Shown here piece by piece: positions 41,133 to 54,186 of a DNA stretch of 64,000 bases (positions within the stretch are counted from its first letter, which is position 1; the number at the start of each line of letters is the position of its first letter). Origin of the DNA: Candidatus Kinetoplastibacterium sorsogonicusi (GTDB lineage: Bacteria; Pseudomonadota; Gammaproteobacteria; Burkholderiales; Burkholderiaceae_B); the NCBI RefSeq assembly GCF_003072465.1, contig NZ_CP025628.1:677698-741697 (forward strand). Reading direction: 5' to 3'. The translations under genes and the position numbers were made by a program. The notes under the pieces are model-generated. The model was given only the letters and a program-made list of their open reading frames with translations. It was not told the origin of the DNA and did no database searches.

Positions 41133-43235
41133 CTATTTGCCTCTAGAAGCAACAACTTCATCAGCTATATTTTTAGGTGCTTCTGAATATCTATTAAATT
41201 CCATAGTATAAGTAGCACGACCTTGGGTAAGGGAGCGCAAATTAGTAGCATAACCAAACATTTCAGATAATGGTACTTCTGCCTTTATAGTCTTACCTCC
41301 ACCAATTATATCATCCATTCCTTGTATCATACCTCTACGAGATGATAAATCACCAATAACTGTCCCTGCATAATCTTCAGGGGTTTCTACTTCAACTGAC
41401 ATAGTTGGTTCTAATAATATTGGATTGGCTTTACGTAAACCTTCTTTAAAAGCCATAGATCCAGCCATTCTAAAAGCATTTTCATTAGAATCAACATCAT
41501 GATATGATCCAAAAAATAAAGTTACTTGTACATCAACAACTGGATAGCCAGCAATTACACCTGATAATAAAGATTCTTGTATTCCTTTATCTACAGCGGG
41601 TATATATTCTTTAGGAACAACACCACCTTTTATAGCATCTATAAATTTATAACCACTACCAGGCTCTAATGGTTCAATTTTTAGAACTACATGACCATAT
41701 TGTCCACGACCACCTGATTGTTTAATAAATTTACCTTCAACTTCATTACAAGTTTTACGTATAGTTTCACGATAAGCAACTTGAGGTTTTCCTACATTAG
41801 CTTCAACTCCAAATTCTCTTTTCATTCTATCTACAATTATTTCTAAATGTAATTCTCCCATTCCAGATATTACTGTTTGTCCTGATTCTTCATCAGTACG
41901 TACTTTAAAAGAAGGATCTTCTTGAGATAATCTAGATAAAGCTAATCCCATTTTTTCTTGATCAGATTTTGATTTAGGTTCTACAGCTTGAGATATAACA
42001 GGTTCTGGGAAATTCATACTTTCCAGTAAAATTGGACTATTTAAATCACATAAAGTTTCACCTGTTATAACATCTTTTAATCCTACTACCGCAGCAATAT
42101 CTCCAGCTAAAATTTCTTTAATTTCCTCTCTATTATTAGCATGCATTTGCAATAAACGACCAATACGCTCTTTTTTACCTTTTAATGGATTTAAAACAAA
42201 ATCACCAGATTTTAATACACCAGAATAAACACGTACAAACGTTAATTGTCCTACAAAAGGATCACTCATTAATTTAAATGCTAATGCAGACATTTTTTCA
42301 TCATCAGAAGCTTTTCTACAAATATTATTATCATTAACATCTTTACCGCTAACTGGAGGAATATCTATTGGAGATGGTAGATAATCTATTACAGCATCAA
42401 GCATTCTTTGAACACCTTTGTTTTTAAAAGCTGATCCACATAACATAGGGTGAACTTCACCAGAAATAGTACGTATACGAATACCATAATTAATTTCTGA
42501 TTCTGTAAGATTTCCTGTTTCAATATACTTGTTCATTAATTCTTCATTTGCTTCAGCTGCAGCTTCTAATAATTTTTCTCTCCATTCATCTGCTTGAGAT
42601 TTTAATTTATCTGGTATTTCACCGTAGACAAATGATGTTCCATGAGTACTATCATCCCAAATAATAGATTGCATTTTAATTAAATCAACTACACCCTTAA
42701 AAGAATCTTCACTTCCTATAGGTATGACAATCGCAATTGGATTAGCATTCAAACGAATTTTTAAATGATCATAAACTCTAAAAAAATTAGCACCAGTTCT
42801 ATCCATTTTATTAACAAATATTAAGCGCGGAACATGATACTTATTAGCTTGACGCCATACAGTTTCTGATTGAGGTTGAACTCCACCAACTGCACAATAT
42901 ACCATACAAGCACCATCCAAAACTCTCATAGAACGTTCAACTTCTATTGTAAAATCTACATGTCCTGGAGTATCAATAATATTAATTCTATGTTCTGGAT
43001 AATTACCAGCCATCCCACGCCAAAAAGCTGTTGTTGCAGCAGATGTTATAGTAATACCTCTTTCTTGCTCTTGTTCCATCCAATCCATAGTTGCAGCACC
43101 ATCATGCACTTCACCTATTTTATGGTTTATACCTGTATAAAATAAAATCCTTTCTGTTGTTGTAGTTTTTCCAGCATCTATATGAGCAGATATACCTATA
43201 TTCCTATAATTCTCAATTGGAGTTTTTCGAGACAT
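41133..43235 (-). CDS. fusA: elongation factor G
   Basis: 700 residues from ATG 43235 ([18 protein letters not shown]). GTPase motifs [36 protein letters not shown] and NKMD are intact, with all five domains present up to the domain [11 protein letters not shown] and the end [13 protein letters not shown]. Catalyses translocation and, with RRF, ribosome recycling. Between rpsG and tuf. Confidence 0.98.
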   Translation of the reverse strand: MSRKTPIENYRNIGISAHIDAGKTTTTERILFYTGINHKIGEVHDGAATMDWMEQEQERGITITSAATTAFWRGMAGNYPEHRINIIDTPGHVDFTIEVERSMRVLDGACMVYCAVGGVQPQSETVWRQANKYHVPRLIFVNKMDRTGANFFRVYDHLKIRLNANPIAIVIPIGSEDSFKGVVDLIKMQSIIWDDSTHGTSFVYGEIPDKLKSQADEWREKLLEAAAEANEELMNKYIETGNLTESEINYGIRIRTISGEVHPMLCGSAFKNKGVQRMLDAVIDYLPSPIDIPPVSGKDVNDNNICRKASDDEKMSALAFKLMSDPFVGQLTFVRVYSGVLKSGDFVLNPLKGKKERIGRLLQMHANNREEIKEILAGDIAAVVGLKDVITGETLCDLNSPILLESMNFPEPVISQAVEPKSKSDQEKMGLALSRLSQEDPSFKVRTDEESGQTVISGMGELHLEIIVDRMKREFGVEANVGKPQVAYRETIRKTCNEVEGKFIKQSGGRGQYGHVVLKIEPLEPGSGYKFIDAIKGGVVPKEYIPAVDKGIQESLLSGVIAGYPVVDVQVTLFFGSYHDVDSNENAFRMAGSMAFKEGLRKANPILLEPTMSVEVETPEDYAGTVIGDLSSRRGMIQGMDDIIGGGKTIKAEVPLSEMFGYATNLRSLTQGRATYTMEFNRYSEAPKNIADEVVASRGK

Positions 43236-43249
43236 AATTAAATTACCCC

Positions 43250-43720
43250 TTACCATCTAAAATGACTAAATGCTTTGTTTGCTTCAGCCATTTTATGAGT
43301 ATCTTCTCTTTTTTTAATAGAAGCACCTTTGCCCTCAGAAGCATCAATTAATTCTCCAGCTAAACGTAATATCATAGACTTTTCACCTCTTTTTTTAGCA
43401 GATTCTCTTAACCAACGCATTGCCAATGCTAAACGTCTAACTGGTCTAACTTCTACTGGAACTTGATAATTTGCACCACCAACTCTACGACTTTTAACTT
43501 CTACTATAGGTTTTATATTATTTATTGCTAAAGTAAATAACTCCATAGGATCTTTATTTATTTTAGATTTAATTTGTTCTAAAGCACCATATACTATGCG
43601 TTCGGCAACAGCTTTTTTTCCATCTAACATAACTACATTTACAAATTTAGCTAACTCAATACTTCTAAATTTTGGATCAGGCAAAATATCCCTTTTGGGA
43701 ATTTCTCTTCTACGTGACAT
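43250..43720 (-). CDS. rpsG: 30S ribosomal protein S7
   Basis: 156 residues; [40 protein letters not shown] and [19 protein letters not shown]. Nucleates the 30S head; in enterics also represses the str operon. A 155-base gap with a hairpin separates it from rpsL. Confidence 0.98.
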   Translation of the reverse strand: MSRRREIPKRDILPDPKFRSIELAKFVNVVMLDGKKAVAERIVYGALEQIKSKINKDPMELFTLAINNIKPIVEVKSRRVGGANYQVPVEVRPVRRLALAMRWLRESAKKRGEKSMILRLAGELIDASEGKGASIKKREDTHKMAEANKAFSHFRW

Positions 43721-43835
43721 ATAATAAAATCCTTTTAAGTGTTTATTCAGCTGAATATTAGAAAATAATATTCTGACTATTAAATAATAGTCACTTACAT
43801 TTCTTGTATAAATATATTATAAACAAGTTAACACT

Positions 43836-43874
43836 AATTACATCTTTCATTTATAAAAAATGAAAGATGTAATT
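43836..43874. terminator. hairpin directly after rpsL, inside the str operon
   Basis: Perfect 15-base repeat AATTACATCTTTCAT (43836-43850) / ATGAAAGATGTAATT (43860-43874) with a TTATAAAAA loop, one base after the rpsL stop codon. No T run follows on the minus strand, so partial termination or an RNA processing/stability element is as likely as full termination. Confidence 0.5.
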
Positions 43875-43875
43875 A

Positions 43876-44250
43876 TTATTTTTTAGAACGTTTAGCTCCA
43901 TATTTTGAACGCGCTTGTTTACGATCTTTTACACCTTGTAAATCTAAAGATCCGCGTACAATATGATATCTTACACCAGGTAAATCTTTAACTCGACCAC
44001 CTCTTACTAATACTACTGAATGTTCTTGTAAATTATGACCTTCCCCACCTATATAAGATATTACTTCATACCCATTAGTTAAACGAACTTTAGCTACCTT
44101 ACGCATAGCTGAGTTAGGTTTTTTAGGTGTTGTAGTATAAACTCTTGTACACACACCACGACGTTGTGGACAGTTTTCTAAAGCAGGGCTTTTATTGTTT
44201 ATAAAATTCGATTCTCGTGGTTTACGAATTAATTGACTAATGGTAGGCAT
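43876..44250 (-). CDS. rpsL: 30S ribosomal protein S12
   Basis: 124 residues. [35 protein letters not shown] and [26 protein letters not shown] include the decoding-centre loops; the lysines in TPKKPNSA (streptomycin site) and the GRVKDLPG loop are wild type. First gene of the str cluster. Confidence 0.98.
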   Translation of the reverse strand: MPTISQLIRKPRESNFINNKSPALENCPQRRGVCTRVYTTTPKKPNSAMRKVAKVRLTNGYEVISYIGGEGHNLQEHSVVLVRGGRVKDLPGVRYHIVRGSLDLQGVKDRKQARSKYGAKRSKK

Positions 44251-44407
44251 AACCTTTAAAATTCCTTTAACGTACCATATTAAGTTAATATTAACAGATC
44301 TAAATTAACTTTATTAAGAAAATTTATGAAAAAGACATACATGCAACTGCCCAATCTATTGCATGTAAGAAAGAGCAGAATTACAAGAGTCTCACTAAAG
44401 TAATAAA

Positions 44408-44460
44408 ATAAGACTATCCGAATAATTTTATCATAAAGATAATTAATTGAATAGTCTTAT
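44408..44460. terminator. terminator hairpin after rpoC
   Basis: ATAAGACTAT (44408-44417) / ATAGTCTTAT (44451-44460), 32 bases after the rpoC stop, with an AT-rich inner region that can extend the fold. It lies in the 241-base rpoC-rpsL gap, which must also hold the str promoter; a smaller hairpin ACATGCAA/TTGCATGT (44338-44366) lies between the terminator and rpsL. Confidence 0.6.
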
Positions 44461-44491
44461 AATTTATAAGATAATATATCAAAAATTAGTA

Positions 44492-47400
44492 TTATAATTC
44501 ATTAAAAATTGTATCTTTATTTGTAGATACTAAATTATTAAAAAGATTTTCTAATTTTTCATTAGGTATTTCCGATTCTTCAATGTTATTTTCTTCTTTT
44601 AATTTGCGACTTTTATGATATGCAAAACCAGTACCTGCAGGTATTAAACGACCAACAATAACATTTTCTTTTAAACCTCTTAATTCATCTTTCTTGCCCA
44701 TTATAGCTGCTTCTGTGAGTACTCTGGTAGTTTCTTGGAATGCTGCTGCAGAAATAAAAGAATCTGTTGATAATGATGCTCTAGTAATACCTAATAAAAT
44801 ATTTTCAAAAGTTGCTGGAGTTAATCCTTTAGATATAACTTTATCATTTTCGTCTAAAAGATCAGATCTCTCAACCTGTTCTCCAGGTATAAAACAAGTA
44901 TCTCCAGCAGAGATAATACGTACTCTTCTTAACATTTGTCGTACAATTACTTCTATATGTTTATCATTAATTTTAACACCTTGAAGTCTATAAACATCTT
45001 GTACATTATCTACAATATATGCTGCTAATGCTTCTATTCCTTTTAATCTTAAAATATCATGTGGATCAGCTGCGCCATCTACAATCATCTCTCCTTTATT
45101 AACTACTTGACCATCATGAACTAATACCTGCTTTTCTTTAGGGATAAGAAATTCATGACAGATCCCATCTAAATCAGTTATTAGTAATCTTTGTTTTCCT
45201 TTTGTATCTTTACCAAATGATACTGTACCTGTTACTTCAGCCAACATTCCAGTATCTTTAGAAGATCTAGCCTCAAATAATTCAGCAACTCTTGGTAAAC
45301 CACCAGTAATATCACGACTTTTTTGTACATCTTGAGGAATGCGTGCTAAGACTTCTCCAACAGCTACACTTTGTCCATCTTTTACTGTAATTAATGCCCC
45401 TACAGGAAAAGTTATAATAACTGGATGATTTGTACCTACAATTTTTACTTCATCACCAATGCTATTCAATAGTGTTATTTGAGGACGCATAACAGTTTTA
45501 TTGCTTCTAGTTTTAGGTGTAATTACAACTAATGTAGATAATCCTGTAACATCATCAACTTGTTTAGCAACAGTGACTCCTTCTTCTATATTATCAAAAT
45601 GCACTACACCAGCATATTCTGATATAATAGGTCTAGTTAGAGGGTCCCATGAAACAATTTGTACACCAGCTTTAACCATTTCTCCATCACCAAAAAACAA
45701 AGTAGCACCATAAGGTACACGATGCCTTTCTCTTTCTCTGCCTAAATCATCTACTATAATTAATTCTCCAGATCTAGAAATAGATATACGCTCACCTTTT
45801 GAATTAGTAATATATCTCATAGAACTCGTAAAACATATCATACCATTTGATTTAGTTTCTATACTACTTACTATAATAGATCTAGATGCTGCTCCACCTA
45901 TGTGAAAAGTTCTCATAGTTAATTGTGTACCTGGCTCACCTATAGATTGTGCTGCAATCACACCAACTGCTTCACCTATATTTACTATGTCTCCTTTTCC
46001 TAGATCTTGACCATAACAATTAGCACACAAACCTCTTCTTGTTTCACAAGTTAAAGGAGTTCTCACTTTTACTTCATCTATACCTAATTGATCAATAATA
46101 TTTACTATATTATCATTAATTAATGTGCCAGCTGTAATTACTATTTGATTGGTATCTGGATTTACAATATCTATTGCTACAACACGACCTAATATCCTAT
46201 CTCTTAAATGTTCTATTATTTCACCACCTTCAATCAGTGCTTTCATGTTATAGCCATTTGAAGTTTTACAATCTTGTTCAGTTACAACAAGATCCTGAGT
46301 AACATCTACTAATCTACGTGTTAAATAGCCAGAATTAGCAGTTTTTAATGCTGTATCAGCTAATCCTTTTCTTGCACCATGAGTAGAAATAAAATATTGT
46401 AAAACATTTAAACCTTCACGAAAATTAGCTGTAATAGGTGTTTCTATAATAGAACCATCTGGTTTTGCCATTAAGCCTCTCATGCCAGCCAATTGACGTA
46501 TTTGTGCAGCTGAACTTCTAGCACCAGAATCAGCCATCATATAAATAGAATTAAAAGATTCTTGAACAGTTACATCCCCAAAGCGATTCTTAATTTGCTC
46601 TACAGCTAATTGATCCATCATAGCTCGACCAATTTTATCACTAGCTTTTCCCCAAATATCTACAACATTATTATATCTTTCTTGTGAAGTAACAAGACCT
46701 GAAGAATATTGCTTATCTATTTCTTTAACTTCCTGATTAGCTTCTGATAAAATGCTATGTTTGATATTTGGAATTATCATATCATTCATAGCAATTGAAA
46801 TACCGCCTTTAGTAGATAAGGCAAACCCTGCTTCCATTAATTTATCAGCAAAAATAACTGTAGCTTCTAATCCACACTTTCTAAAAGATTGAATAATAAG
46901 TCGAGATATTTCTTTTTTCTTTAATGTTTTATTTATATAAGAAAAATCTAAATTTTTAGGTAAAATTTCAGATAATAAGGCACGACCTACTGTGGTTTCA
47001 TAACGATTAAATATTTTATTATTTTCTTGATTTACAGAATTTTCTTCTAATCTAACTGTAATACGTGTTTGTAATTCAACTTCATTATTATCATAAGCCA
47101 ATTTTACTTCATTAATATTAGCAAATAATATACCTTCTCCCTTAGCATTAATTTTTTCTCTGGTAGCATAATATAATCCAAGTACTATATCTTGTGAAGG
47201 CACAATAGAAGGCTCACCATTTGCAGGAAATAAAATATTATTTGATGCTAACATTAAAGTTCTAGCTTCTAACTGAGCTTCAATTGAAAGTGGTACGTGT
47301 ACTGCCATTTGATCGCCATCAAAATCAGCATTAAATGCAGCACATACTAATGGATGTAACTGTATGGCTTTACCTTCTATTAAAATAGGTTCAAATGCCT

Positions 47401-48703
47401 GAATACCAAGCCTATGTAATGTAGGAGCTCTATTTAACATTACAGGATGTTCACGAATTACTTCTTCAAGAATATCCCATACAACTGGATCTTGGCTATC
47501 TACCATTTTTTTTGCTGCTTTAATTGTATTTGATAATCCAAGTTTTTCTAAACGATTAAATATAAAAGGTTTAAATAGTTCTAATGCCATTAATTTAGGT
47601 AAACCACATTGATGTAACTTTAGTTGAGGTCCAACTACAATTACAGATCTACCAGAATAATCTACCCTTTTGCCTAATAAATTTTGACGAAACCTACCAC
47701 CTTTACCTTTTATCATATCTGATAAAGATTTAAGTTGTCTTTTATTAGCACCAGTCATAGCTTTACCACGACGACCGTTATCTAATAAAGAATCAACAGA
47801 TTCTTGTAACATACGTTTTTCATTTCGTAAAATTATTTCTGGTGCTTTTAATTCTAATAATCTTTTTAATCTATTATTTCTATTAATAACTCTTCTATAA
47901 AGATCATTCAAATCTGATGTAGCAAATCTACCTCCATCTAAAGGTACTAGAGGTCTTAAATCTGGTGGTAATACTGGAAGTGCTTCCATTATCATCCATT
48001 CAGGTTTAATTCCAGATTTTTGAAATCCTTCAAGAACTTTCAAGCGTTTTGAAATTTTTTTAATTTTTGTTTCTGAATTTGTAGATTTTAATTCTTCTCT
48101 CAATAAAGTCACTTCTTTATCAATATCTATTGTACGTAATAGTTCTCTTACTGCTTCTGCTCCCATTAATGCAGTAAACTCATCTCCAAACTCTTCAATT
48201 TTTAATAAATAATCATCATCTGACATAATTTGACCACGTTTTAAAATAGTCATGCCAGGATCTATGATACACCAAGCTTCAAAATATAGAACCCTTTCTA
48301 TATCACGTAAAGTCATATCTAAAACCATACCTAATCTGGATGGTAAACTTTTTAAAAACCATATATGAGCAACTGGACTTGCTAATTCAATATGCCCCAT
48401 ACGTTCTCTTCTAACTTTTGATAGAGTTACTTCTACTCCACATTTTTCACATATAACTCCACGATGTTTTAATCTTTTATATTTTCCACATAAACATTCA
48501 TAATCTTTTATAGGTCCAAAAATTTTTGAACAAAATAATCCATCTCTTTCTGGTTTAAAAGTACGATAATTAATCGTTTCAGGTTTACGTACTTCTCCAT
48601 AAGACCAAGAACGAATTTTTTCAGAAGATGCAATTCCTATTTTTATAGCATCAAATTGATCTTCTTGAGAAACTTGCCTAAAAAGGTCTAATAATGCTTT
48701 CAT
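44492..48703 (-). CDS. rpoC: RNA polymerase beta' subunit
   Basis: 1403 residues from ATG 48703, which overlaps the rpoB TGA (TGATG); a TTG three bases earlier is also in frame. Zinc ribbon [19 protein letters not shown] near residue 70, catalytic [14 protein letters not shown], the trigger loop/bridge helix region ([21 protein letters not shown]) and the second zinc site ([13 protein letters not shown]) are intact. Confidence 0.98.
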   Translation of the reverse strand: MKALLDLFRQVSQEDQFDAIKIGIASSEKIRSWSYGEVRKPETINYRTFKPERDGLFCSKIFGPIKDYECLCGKYKRLKHRGVICEKCGVEVTLSKVRRERMGHIELASPVAHIWFLKSLPSRLGMVLDMTLRDIERVLYFEAWCIIDPGMTILKRGQIMSDDDYLLKIEEFGDEFTALMGAEAVRELLRTIDIDKEVTLLREELKSTNSETKIKKISKRLKVLEGFQKSGIKPEWMIMEALPVLPPDLRPLVPLDGGRFATSDLNDLYRRVINRNNRLKRLLELKAPEIILRNEKRMLQESVDSLLDNGRRGKAMTGANKRQLKSLSDMIKGKGGRFRQNLLGKRVDYSGRSVIVVGPQLKLHQCGLPKLMALELFKPFIFNRLEKLGLSNTIKAAKKMVDSQDPVVWDILEEVIREHPVMLNRAPTLHRLGIQAFEPILIEGKAIQLHPLVCAAFNADFDGDQMAVHVPLSIEAQLEARTLMLASNNILFPANGEPSIVPSQDIVLGLYYATREKINAKGEGILFANINEVKLAYDNNEVELQTRITVRLEENSVNQENNKIFNRYETTVGRALLSEILPKNLDFSYINKTLKKKEISRLIIQSFRKCGLEATVIFADKLMEAGFALSTKGGISIAMNDMIIPNIKHSILSEANQEVKEIDKQYSSGLVTSQERYNNVVDIWGKASDKIGRAMMDQLAVEQIKNRFGDVTVQESFNSIYMMADSGARSSAAQIRQLAGMRGLMAKPDGSIIETPITANFREGLNVLQYFISTHGARKGLADTALKTANSGYLTRRLVDVTQDLVVTEQDCKTSNGYNMKALIEGGEIIEHLRDRILGRVVAIDIVNPDTNQIVITAGTLINDNIVNIIDQLGIDEVKVRTPLTCETRRGLCANCYGQDLGKGDIVNIGEAVGVIAAQSIGEPGTQLTMRTFHIGGAASRSIIVSSIETKSNGMICFTSSMRYITNSKGERISISRSGELIIVDDLGRERERHRVPYGATLFFGDGEMVKAGVQIVSWDPLTRPIISEYAGVVHFDNIEEGVTVAKQVDDVTGLSTLVVITPKTRSNKTVMRPQITLLNSIGDEVKIVGTNHPVIITFPVGALITVKDGQSVAVGEVLARIPQDVQKSRDITGGLPRVAELFEARSSKDTGMLAEVTGTVSFGKDTKGKQRLLITDLDGICHEFLIPKEKQVLVHDGQVVNKGEMIVDGAADPHDILRLKGIEALAAYIVDNVQDVYRLQGVKINDKHIEVIVRQMLRRVRIISAGDTCFIPGEQVERSDLLDENDKVISKGLTPATFENILLGITRASLSTDSFISAAAFQETTRVLTEAAIMGKKDELRGLKENVIVGRLIPAGTGFAYHKSRKLKEENNIEESEIPNEKLENLFNNLVSTNKDTIFNEL

Positions 48704-51700
48704 CAATTACGCTCCAAATCTATGTCTAAAGCTAAAGAACGAATTTCTTTTACTAAAACATTAAATGATTCTGGCATTCCAGCATCAATAAAATGATTTC
48801 CTTTTACTATATTTTCATACAATTTTGTACGCCCAGAAATATCATCTGATTTAACAGTTAACATCTCTTGTAAAGTATATGCTGCTCCATATGCCTCTAA
48901 AGCCCAAACTTCCATTTCACCAAAACGTTGACCACCAAACTGAGCTTTTCCTCCTAATGGTTGTTGAGTAACTAAAGAATAAGGACCAGTTGAACGAGCA
49001 TGCATTTTATCATCTACCAAATGATGTAATTTAAGAAAGTGCATATATCCTATAGTAATTGGTCTTTCAAATTTTTCACCAGTTCTACCATCAAATAGCC
49101 AAGCTTGTGTTTTAGATTCAGTTAAAAGTAAATCATCAGCAATTTCTTTAGGATAAGCTAAAGATATCATATCATTGATTTCTTGCTCAGTAGCTCCATC
49201 AAAAACAGGTGTAGCAAATGGTACTCCACTTTGGAGATTATTTGCCATTTCAATGATTTCGGTATCATTCATATTTTTAATTTTTTCTAAAGATGATTTA
49301 GAACAATAAATAGTTTCTAAAAAGCTTCTGATATTATTAACATTTATATTCATTTTTAATAAATTAGAAATTCTATTTCCTATACCTTTAGAAGCCCATC
49401 CTAAATGCATTTCTAATACCTGACCTACATTCATTCTAGATGGAACACCTAAAGGATTTAATACTATATCTACAGGTGTTCCATCTGCCATATGAGGCAT
49501 ATCTTCAATAGGTACTATTTTAGATACAACTCCTTTATTTCCATGACGACCAGCCATTTTATCACCTGGTTGTAATCTACTTTTAACAGCTAAATAAACT
49601 TTAATCATTTTTAAAACACCTGGTGGTAATTCATCACCTTGTGTCAATTTTTTCTTTTTTTCCTCAAATAAAAGGTCAAACTCTTTTCTTTTATGTTCAA
49701 AAGAATCCTTAGCTTGTTCTAAAAATCTTGCATCATCGTCATTACTCATATTAATATCAAACCAATGCCATCTATCTAAATTAAGTAAATATTCTTTAGT
49801 AATTGTCATATTCTTACTTAATTTATTTGGACCACTATTAACTGGTTTACCAATAATTGTTTTCAGTATTCTATCAAATAAATCATTTTCAACTATTCTT
49901 AGTTGGTCATTTAAATCTTGACGATAACGGTTTAATTCACTATCAATAATTGATTGAGCTCTTTTATCTCGCTTAACACCTTCTCTAGTAAATACTTGAA
50001 CATCAATAACAGTTCCTACCATACCAGAAGGCACCCTTAAAGAAGTATCTTTTACGTCTGAAGCTTTTTCACCAAAAATAGCTCTTAATAATTTTTCTTC
50101 TGGTGTCAGTTGTGTTTCTCCTTTAGGAGTTACTTTTCCAACTAATACATCTCCAGTTCTAACTTCTGATCCTATATAAGTGATACCAGAATCATCAAGT
50201 CTATTTAATTGTGTTTCTGATAAATTACTTATGTCTCTAGTAATTTCTTCAGGGCCTAATTTAGTATCACGTGCTACTACAGTTAATTCTTCTATATGTA
50301 TAGAAGTATATCTATCATCAGATACTACTTTCTCAGATATTAATATAGAGTCCTCAAAATTGTAGCCATTCCAAGGCATAAAAGCTACTAACATATTTTG
50401 ACCTAAAGCTAATTCACCAAGATCAGAAGAAGCTCCATCTGCTAATACATCACCAGCAATAATATGATCTCCTTTTTTTACTATAGGTCTTTGATTAATA
50501 TTAGTATTTTGATTTGATCTAGTATATTTAATTAAATTATAAATATCTACACCTATTTCACCAGCAATATTTTCTATATCATTAACTTTTACAACTATTC
50601 TTTCAGCATCAACATATTCTACTATACCACCTCTTTTAGCTTGTACAGTAGTTCCAGAATCTACAGCTACAGTGCGTTCTACACCAGTTCCAACTAAAGG
50701 TTTTTCAGGCCTTAAACAAGGAACTGCTTGACGTTGCATATTAGCTCCCATTAATGCTCTATTAGCATCATCATGCTCTAAAAATGGAATAAGAGACGCA
50801 GCTACTGAAACTATTTGAGATGGTGCGATATCAACATAATCTATATTTATAGGAGAAGTTAACATAGTTTCTCCATTTTGGCGGCTAGCCACCAAATCAT
50901 CTGTAAAAACACCATCTTTATCTAATGTAGCATTTGCTTGAGCTATAACATAGTGACTTTCTTCTATAGCAGATAAGTAATCAATTTGATTAGTAATTTT
51001 ACCATCTACAACTTTTTTATAAGGAGTTTCTAAAAAACCATAATCATTTAATCTTGCATATAAAGCCATAGAATTTATTAGTCCTATATTAGGACCTTCT
51101 GGTGTTTCAATAGGACATACTCTACCATAATGTGTTGGATGAACATCTCTAACTTCAAATCCAGCCCTTTCACGAGTCAAACCACCAGGACCTAAAGCAG
51201 ATACTCTCCTTTTATGTGTAATTTCAGATAAAGGATTAGTTTGATCCATAAATTGAGATAATTGACTTGAACCAAAAAATTCTTTAATAGCTGCAGATAT
51301 CGGTTTAGAATTTATTAAATCATGTGGCATTAAATTATCTATTTCTGCTTGATTTAATTTATCCTTTACTGCTCTTTCTACTCTAACTAATCCAGATCTA
51401 AATTGATTCTCTGTTAATTCTCCAACACATCTTACTCTACGATTACCAAGATGATCGATATCATCAACCTGACCACGACCATTACGTAATTCCACTAAAA
51501 ATTTTACAGTTCTTAAAATATCCTCATTAGTAAGAGTTAAAACATTATTTCCAATATCATGCTTACTAAATTTGCTATTTATCTTCATTCTTCCAACATG
51601 AGATAAATCATAAGTTTCTTCATTAAAAAATAATTTTTGAAATAAAAATTCTATAACTTCTTCTGTAGGAGGCTCTCCTGGCCGCATCATTCTATATATA

Positions 51701-52809
51701 GCAATTTTAGCAGAGACCTGATCTAAAGTATCATCAATTTTTAATGTTTGAGATATGTAAGGCCCTCGATCCAAATCATTAATATATATTGTGGAAATAT
51801 TTTTAATTTTAGATGATCTTAAATTATATAAATTTTCTTCTGTAATTTCATCATTAGCTTTAATAATAATTTCGCCAGTTTCAATATCTATAATATCTTG
51901 TGATACTATTTTTCCAATTAAAAAATTATCTGGAACAAATACATTATCAATCCCTGATAAAGAAATATCTTTTAAATTTTTCGCATTAATTCTTTTATCT
52001 TGTTTTACTAAAATTGAACCATTTTTATCTAAAATATCAAATTTAGCTATTTCACCTTTCCATCTTTCTGGTATAAACTTCATCATAGCGCCATTATTTT
52101 TAATTTCAAATGTATCAAAATCAAAAAAATAGCTTAAAATTTCTTCTATAGTCATACCTATAGCTTTCAATAAGATAGTTATAGGCATTTTTCTGCGACG
52201 ATCTATACGAAAAAATAATATATCTTTAGGATCAAATTCAAAATCTAACCAAGATCCTCTATAAGGGATTATGCGAGCAGAAAATAATAATTTTCCTGAA
52301 CTATGAGTTTTGCCCTTATCATGTTCAAAAAATACACCTGGTGATCTATGTAATTGTGAAACAACTACTCTTTCTGTTCCATTAATAATAAATGAACCGT
52401 TTTCAGTCATTAATGGAATTTCACCCATATATACATATTGTTCTTTAATTTCTTTTATAACTTGTTTATTAGAATCTCGATCAAATATTATTAAACGTAC
52501 CTTAGCTTTTAAAGGTGAAGCAAAAGTTAATCCACGTAATTGACATTCTTTTACATCAAATACAGCATTACCAAGCTCATATTGAACAAATTCTAATTTA
52601 GCAAAACCATTATGACTTACAATAGGAAATACTGACAAAAATGCAGCTTGCAACCCATGACAGGAACGATCTGGTGGATTAATATCTGATTGTAAAAAAT
52701 TTTGATATGAATTTAATTGAGTAGCTAGCAGGTACGGTATTTTTTGAACTTCTTCACGTTTTGCAAAACTTTTACGAATACGTTTTTTTTCTGTATACGA
52801 GTAAGACAT
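48703..52809 (-). CDS. rpoB: RNA polymerase beta subunit
   Basis: 1368 residues from ATG 52809 ([18 protein letters not shown]), preceded by GGAG; the frame extends 17 codons further but without conservation. The rifampicin region reads [20 protein letters not shown] with [16 protein letters not shown] (wild type), and [24 protein letters not shown] catalytic motifs follow. Overlaps rpoC by one base. Confidence 0.98.
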   Translation of the reverse strand: MSYSYTEKKRIRKSFAKREEVQKIPYLLATQLNSYQNFLQSDINPPDRSCHGLQAAFLSVFPIVSHNGFAKLEFVQYELGNAVFDVKECQLRGLTFASPLKAKVRLIIFDRDSNKQVIKEIKEQYVYMGEIPLMTENGSFIINGTERVVVSQLHRSPGVFFEHDKGKTHSSGKLLFSARIIPYRGSWLDFEFDPKDILFFRIDRRRKMPITILLKAIGMTIEEILSYFFDFDTFEIKNNGAMMKFIPERWKGEIAKFDILDKNGSILVKQDKRINAKNLKDISLSGIDNVFVPDNFLIGKIVSQDIIDIETGEIIIKANDEITEENLYNLRSSKIKNISTIYINDLDRGPYISQTLKIDDTLDQVSAKIAIYRMMRPGEPPTEEVIEFLFQKLFFNEETYDLSHVGRMKINSKFSKHDIGNNVLTLTNEDILRTVKFLVELRNGRGQVDDIDHLGNRRVRCVGELTENQFRSGLVRVERAVKDKLNQAEIDNLMPHDLINSKPISAAIKEFFGSSQLSQFMDQTNPLSEITHKRRVSALGPGGLTRERAGFEVRDVHPTHYGRVCPIETPEGPNIGLINSMALYARLNDYGFLETPYKKVVDGKITNQIDYLSAIEESHYVIAQANATLDKDGVFTDDLVASRQNGETMLTSPINIDYVDIAPSQIVSVAASLIPFLEHDDANRALMGANMQRQAVPCLRPEKPLVGTGVERTVAVDSGTTVQAKRGGIVEYVDAERIVVKVNDIENIAGEIGVDIYNLIKYTRSNQNTNINQRPIVKKGDHIIAGDVLADGASSDLGELALGQNMLVAFMPWNGYNFEDSILISEKVVSDDRYTSIHIEELTVVARDTKLGPEEITRDISNLSETQLNRLDDSGITYIGSEVRTGDVLVGKVTPKGETQLTPEEKLLRAIFGEKASDVKDTSLRVPSGMVGTVIDVQVFTREGVKRDKRAQSIIDSELNRYRQDLNDQLRIVENDLFDRILKTIIGKPVNSGPNKLSKNMTITKEYLLNLDRWHWFDINMSNDDDARFLEQAKDSFEHKRKEFDLLFEEKKKKLTQGDELPPGVLKMIKVYLAVKSRLQPGDKMAGRHGNKGVVSKIVPIEDMPHMADGTPVDIVLNPLGVPSRMNVGQVLEMHLGWASKGIGNRISNLLKMNINVNNIRSFLETIYCSKSSLEKIKNMNDTEIIEMANNLQSGVPFATPVFDGATEQEINDMISLAYPKEIADDLLLTESKTQAWLFDGRTGEKFERPITIGYMHFLKLHHLVDDKMHARSTGPYSLVTQQPLGGKAQFGGQRFGEMEVWALEAYGAAYTLQEMLTVKSDDISGRTKLYENIVKGNHFIDAGMPESFNVLVKEIRSLALDIDLERN

Positions 52810-52925
52810 GGATACTCCAACCAGAGGTTGTATGGAAATTTTATTAATATAAATAAACAAAATAAGTAGAATTTAATTTTCTATTTATAAAAAATTTGAA
52901 ATTTATATATTTTTAAAAGATAAAA

Positions 52926-52949
52926 GCCCGGAGAAAATTATCACCGGGC
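52926..52949 (-). terminator. GC-rich terminator/attenuator between rplL and rpoB
   Basis: GCCCGG (52926-52931) / CCGGGC (52944-52949) with a 12-base AT loop; on the minus strand the stem is followed by TTTTA. It is the most GC-rich element in its surroundings and lies 17 bases after the rplL stop, the position of the partial terminator that lowers rpoBC expression relative to rplJL in E. coli. Confidence 0.7.
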
Positions 52950-52965
52950 GAAAAGATACTATTTT

Positions 52966-53349
52966 TTATTTAATTTCAACTTTAGCGCCAGCATCTTCAA
53001 GCTTTTTCTTAGCTAAATCTGCATCTGCTTTTGATATACCTTCTTTAACTAATTTAGGTGCACTATCAACTAGATCTTTAGCTTCTTTTAAACCTAAACC
53101 TGTTAATTCACGTACTGCTTTGATAACACTAACTTTATTAGCACCTATTTCTAAAAGATTTACATTAAATTCAGTTTGTTCTTCTGCTACAGGTGCGCCA
53201 CTACCAGTATTAGTAGTTGGAGCAGTTACTGCAACAGCTGCAGCTGCACTAACACCAAATTTTTCTTCTATATCTTTTATTAATTCAGATAGTTCTAATA
53301 CAGTCATTTGACTAATAGCATCAAGAATTTCAGTTTTATTTAAAGACAT
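52966..53349 (-). CDS. rplL: 50S ribosomal protein L7/L12
   Basis: 127 residues: N-terminal dimer helix [28 protein letters not shown], an alanine/threonine hinge, and the C-terminal factor-binding domain ([38 protein letters not shown]). Multi-copy stalk protein that recruits translation GTPases. Between rplJ and rpoB. Confidence 0.98.
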   Translation of the reverse strand: MSLNKTEILDAISQMTVLELSELIKDIEEKFGVSAAAAVAVTAPTTNTGSGAPVAEEQTEFNVNLLEIGANKVSVIKAVRELTGLGLKEAKDLVDSAPKLVKEGISKADADLAKKKLEDAGAKVEIK

Positions 53350-53438
53350 TTTTTAAGGACTCCAAAATTGTACTATTATATAGTTATATAATAGTATATA
53401 AATTATTAAAATATAAGATAATATATAAATATGATAAA

Positions 53439-53966
53439 TTATTTAGCATCTATCTTTGAATCACGTATAGCAGATAAACAACGTACAAAACTAGAAGGCA
53501 CTTCATTAATAGTACGTACAAATTTCACTATTGGTGCTTGCATAGCACTTAATAATGTAGATATTAATTCTTCTTTAGAAGGCATACTAGATAATGCAAT
53601 TATCTCTTCTTTAGTAAGTAAATGATTATTTAATGCACCTGATTTGATCACTAATTTATCATTATTTTTTGCAAATTTTGCGATAATTTTAGCAGCTGAA
53701 ACTGGATCAGAACTGATACTATATATTAAAGGCCCAGTAAATTGATCAGATAAAATCTCAAAATCTGTACCCTTCACAGCAATAGAAGCTAAAGAATTTT
53801 TTAAAACTCGCAAATATACACCTGATGCACGAGCATCTTTACGCAAAGATGTAATAGAAGAAACTTCTAATCCTCTATATTCTGCTACTATTATCGATTG
53901 CGCTATCGCTATTTGTGCAGAAATTTCTTCAATTACAGCAGCTTTTTCCTGACGATTTAAACTCAT
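53439..53966 (-). CDS. rplJ: 50S ribosomal protein L10
   Basis: 175 residues; [46 protein letters not shown] and a C-terminal helix that carries L7/L12 dimers. With L12 it binds its own mRNA leader to repress translation; a leader matching that element lies upstream. Confidence 0.98.
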   Translation of the reverse strand: MSLNRQEKAAVIEEISAQIAIAQSIIVAEYRGLEVSSITSLRKDARASGVYLRVLKNSLASIAVKGTDFEILSDQFTGPLIYSISSDPVSAAKIIAKFAKNNDKLVIKSGALNNHLLTKEEIIALSSMPSKEELISTLLSAMQAPIVKFVRTINEVPSSFVRCLSAIRDSKIDAK

Positions 53967-54010
53967 GGAACAAATACTCCATCAAAACGCTATAGTTAAT
54001 AAAAACATAT

Positions 54011-54090
54011 TTTGCGCACCATAAAACGCGGCGCCTAGTTGGAGTCCTTTCAACAGAAACCATCTTGGAACGCCATCTACGTTGGATTCA
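54011..54090 (-). promoter_or_regulatory. ribosomal protein L10 leader (autoregulatory mRNA structure)
   Basis: The minus-strand RNA carries the conserved blocks ACGTAGATGGCGTTCC, AAGATGGTTTCTGTTGAAAG, and GACTCC followed by a GCGCC...GGTGC stem, which match the proteobacterial L10 leader (kink-turn region bound by L10-L12). Base composition is far higher in GC than the rest of the 220-base rplA-rplJ gap. It begins just after a -10 box, TATAAT at 54101-54096. Confidence 0.8.
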
Positions 54091-54095
54091 TTTAT

Positions 54096-54101
54096 ATTAT
54101 A
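54096..54101 (-). promoter_or_regulatory. -10 box of the rplJ promoter
   Basis: TATAAT on the minus strand, seven bases before the first conserved base of the L10 leader, so the leader would begin at the transcript start. The expected -35 position (about 54119-54124) reads AGTAAT, a poor match, so the promoter is only partly supported. Confidence 0.45.
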
Positions 54102-54186
54102 TAATGATTTTAAGAATTATTACTACTCCAACGATTTTTGATAGCTATATCTTCAAAATACGAGATACAGATCAAAGATTATTAAT

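Noticed and set aside
42870..43145. 91-codon frame antisense to fusA
   Set aside because: Shadow of a highly conserved gene.
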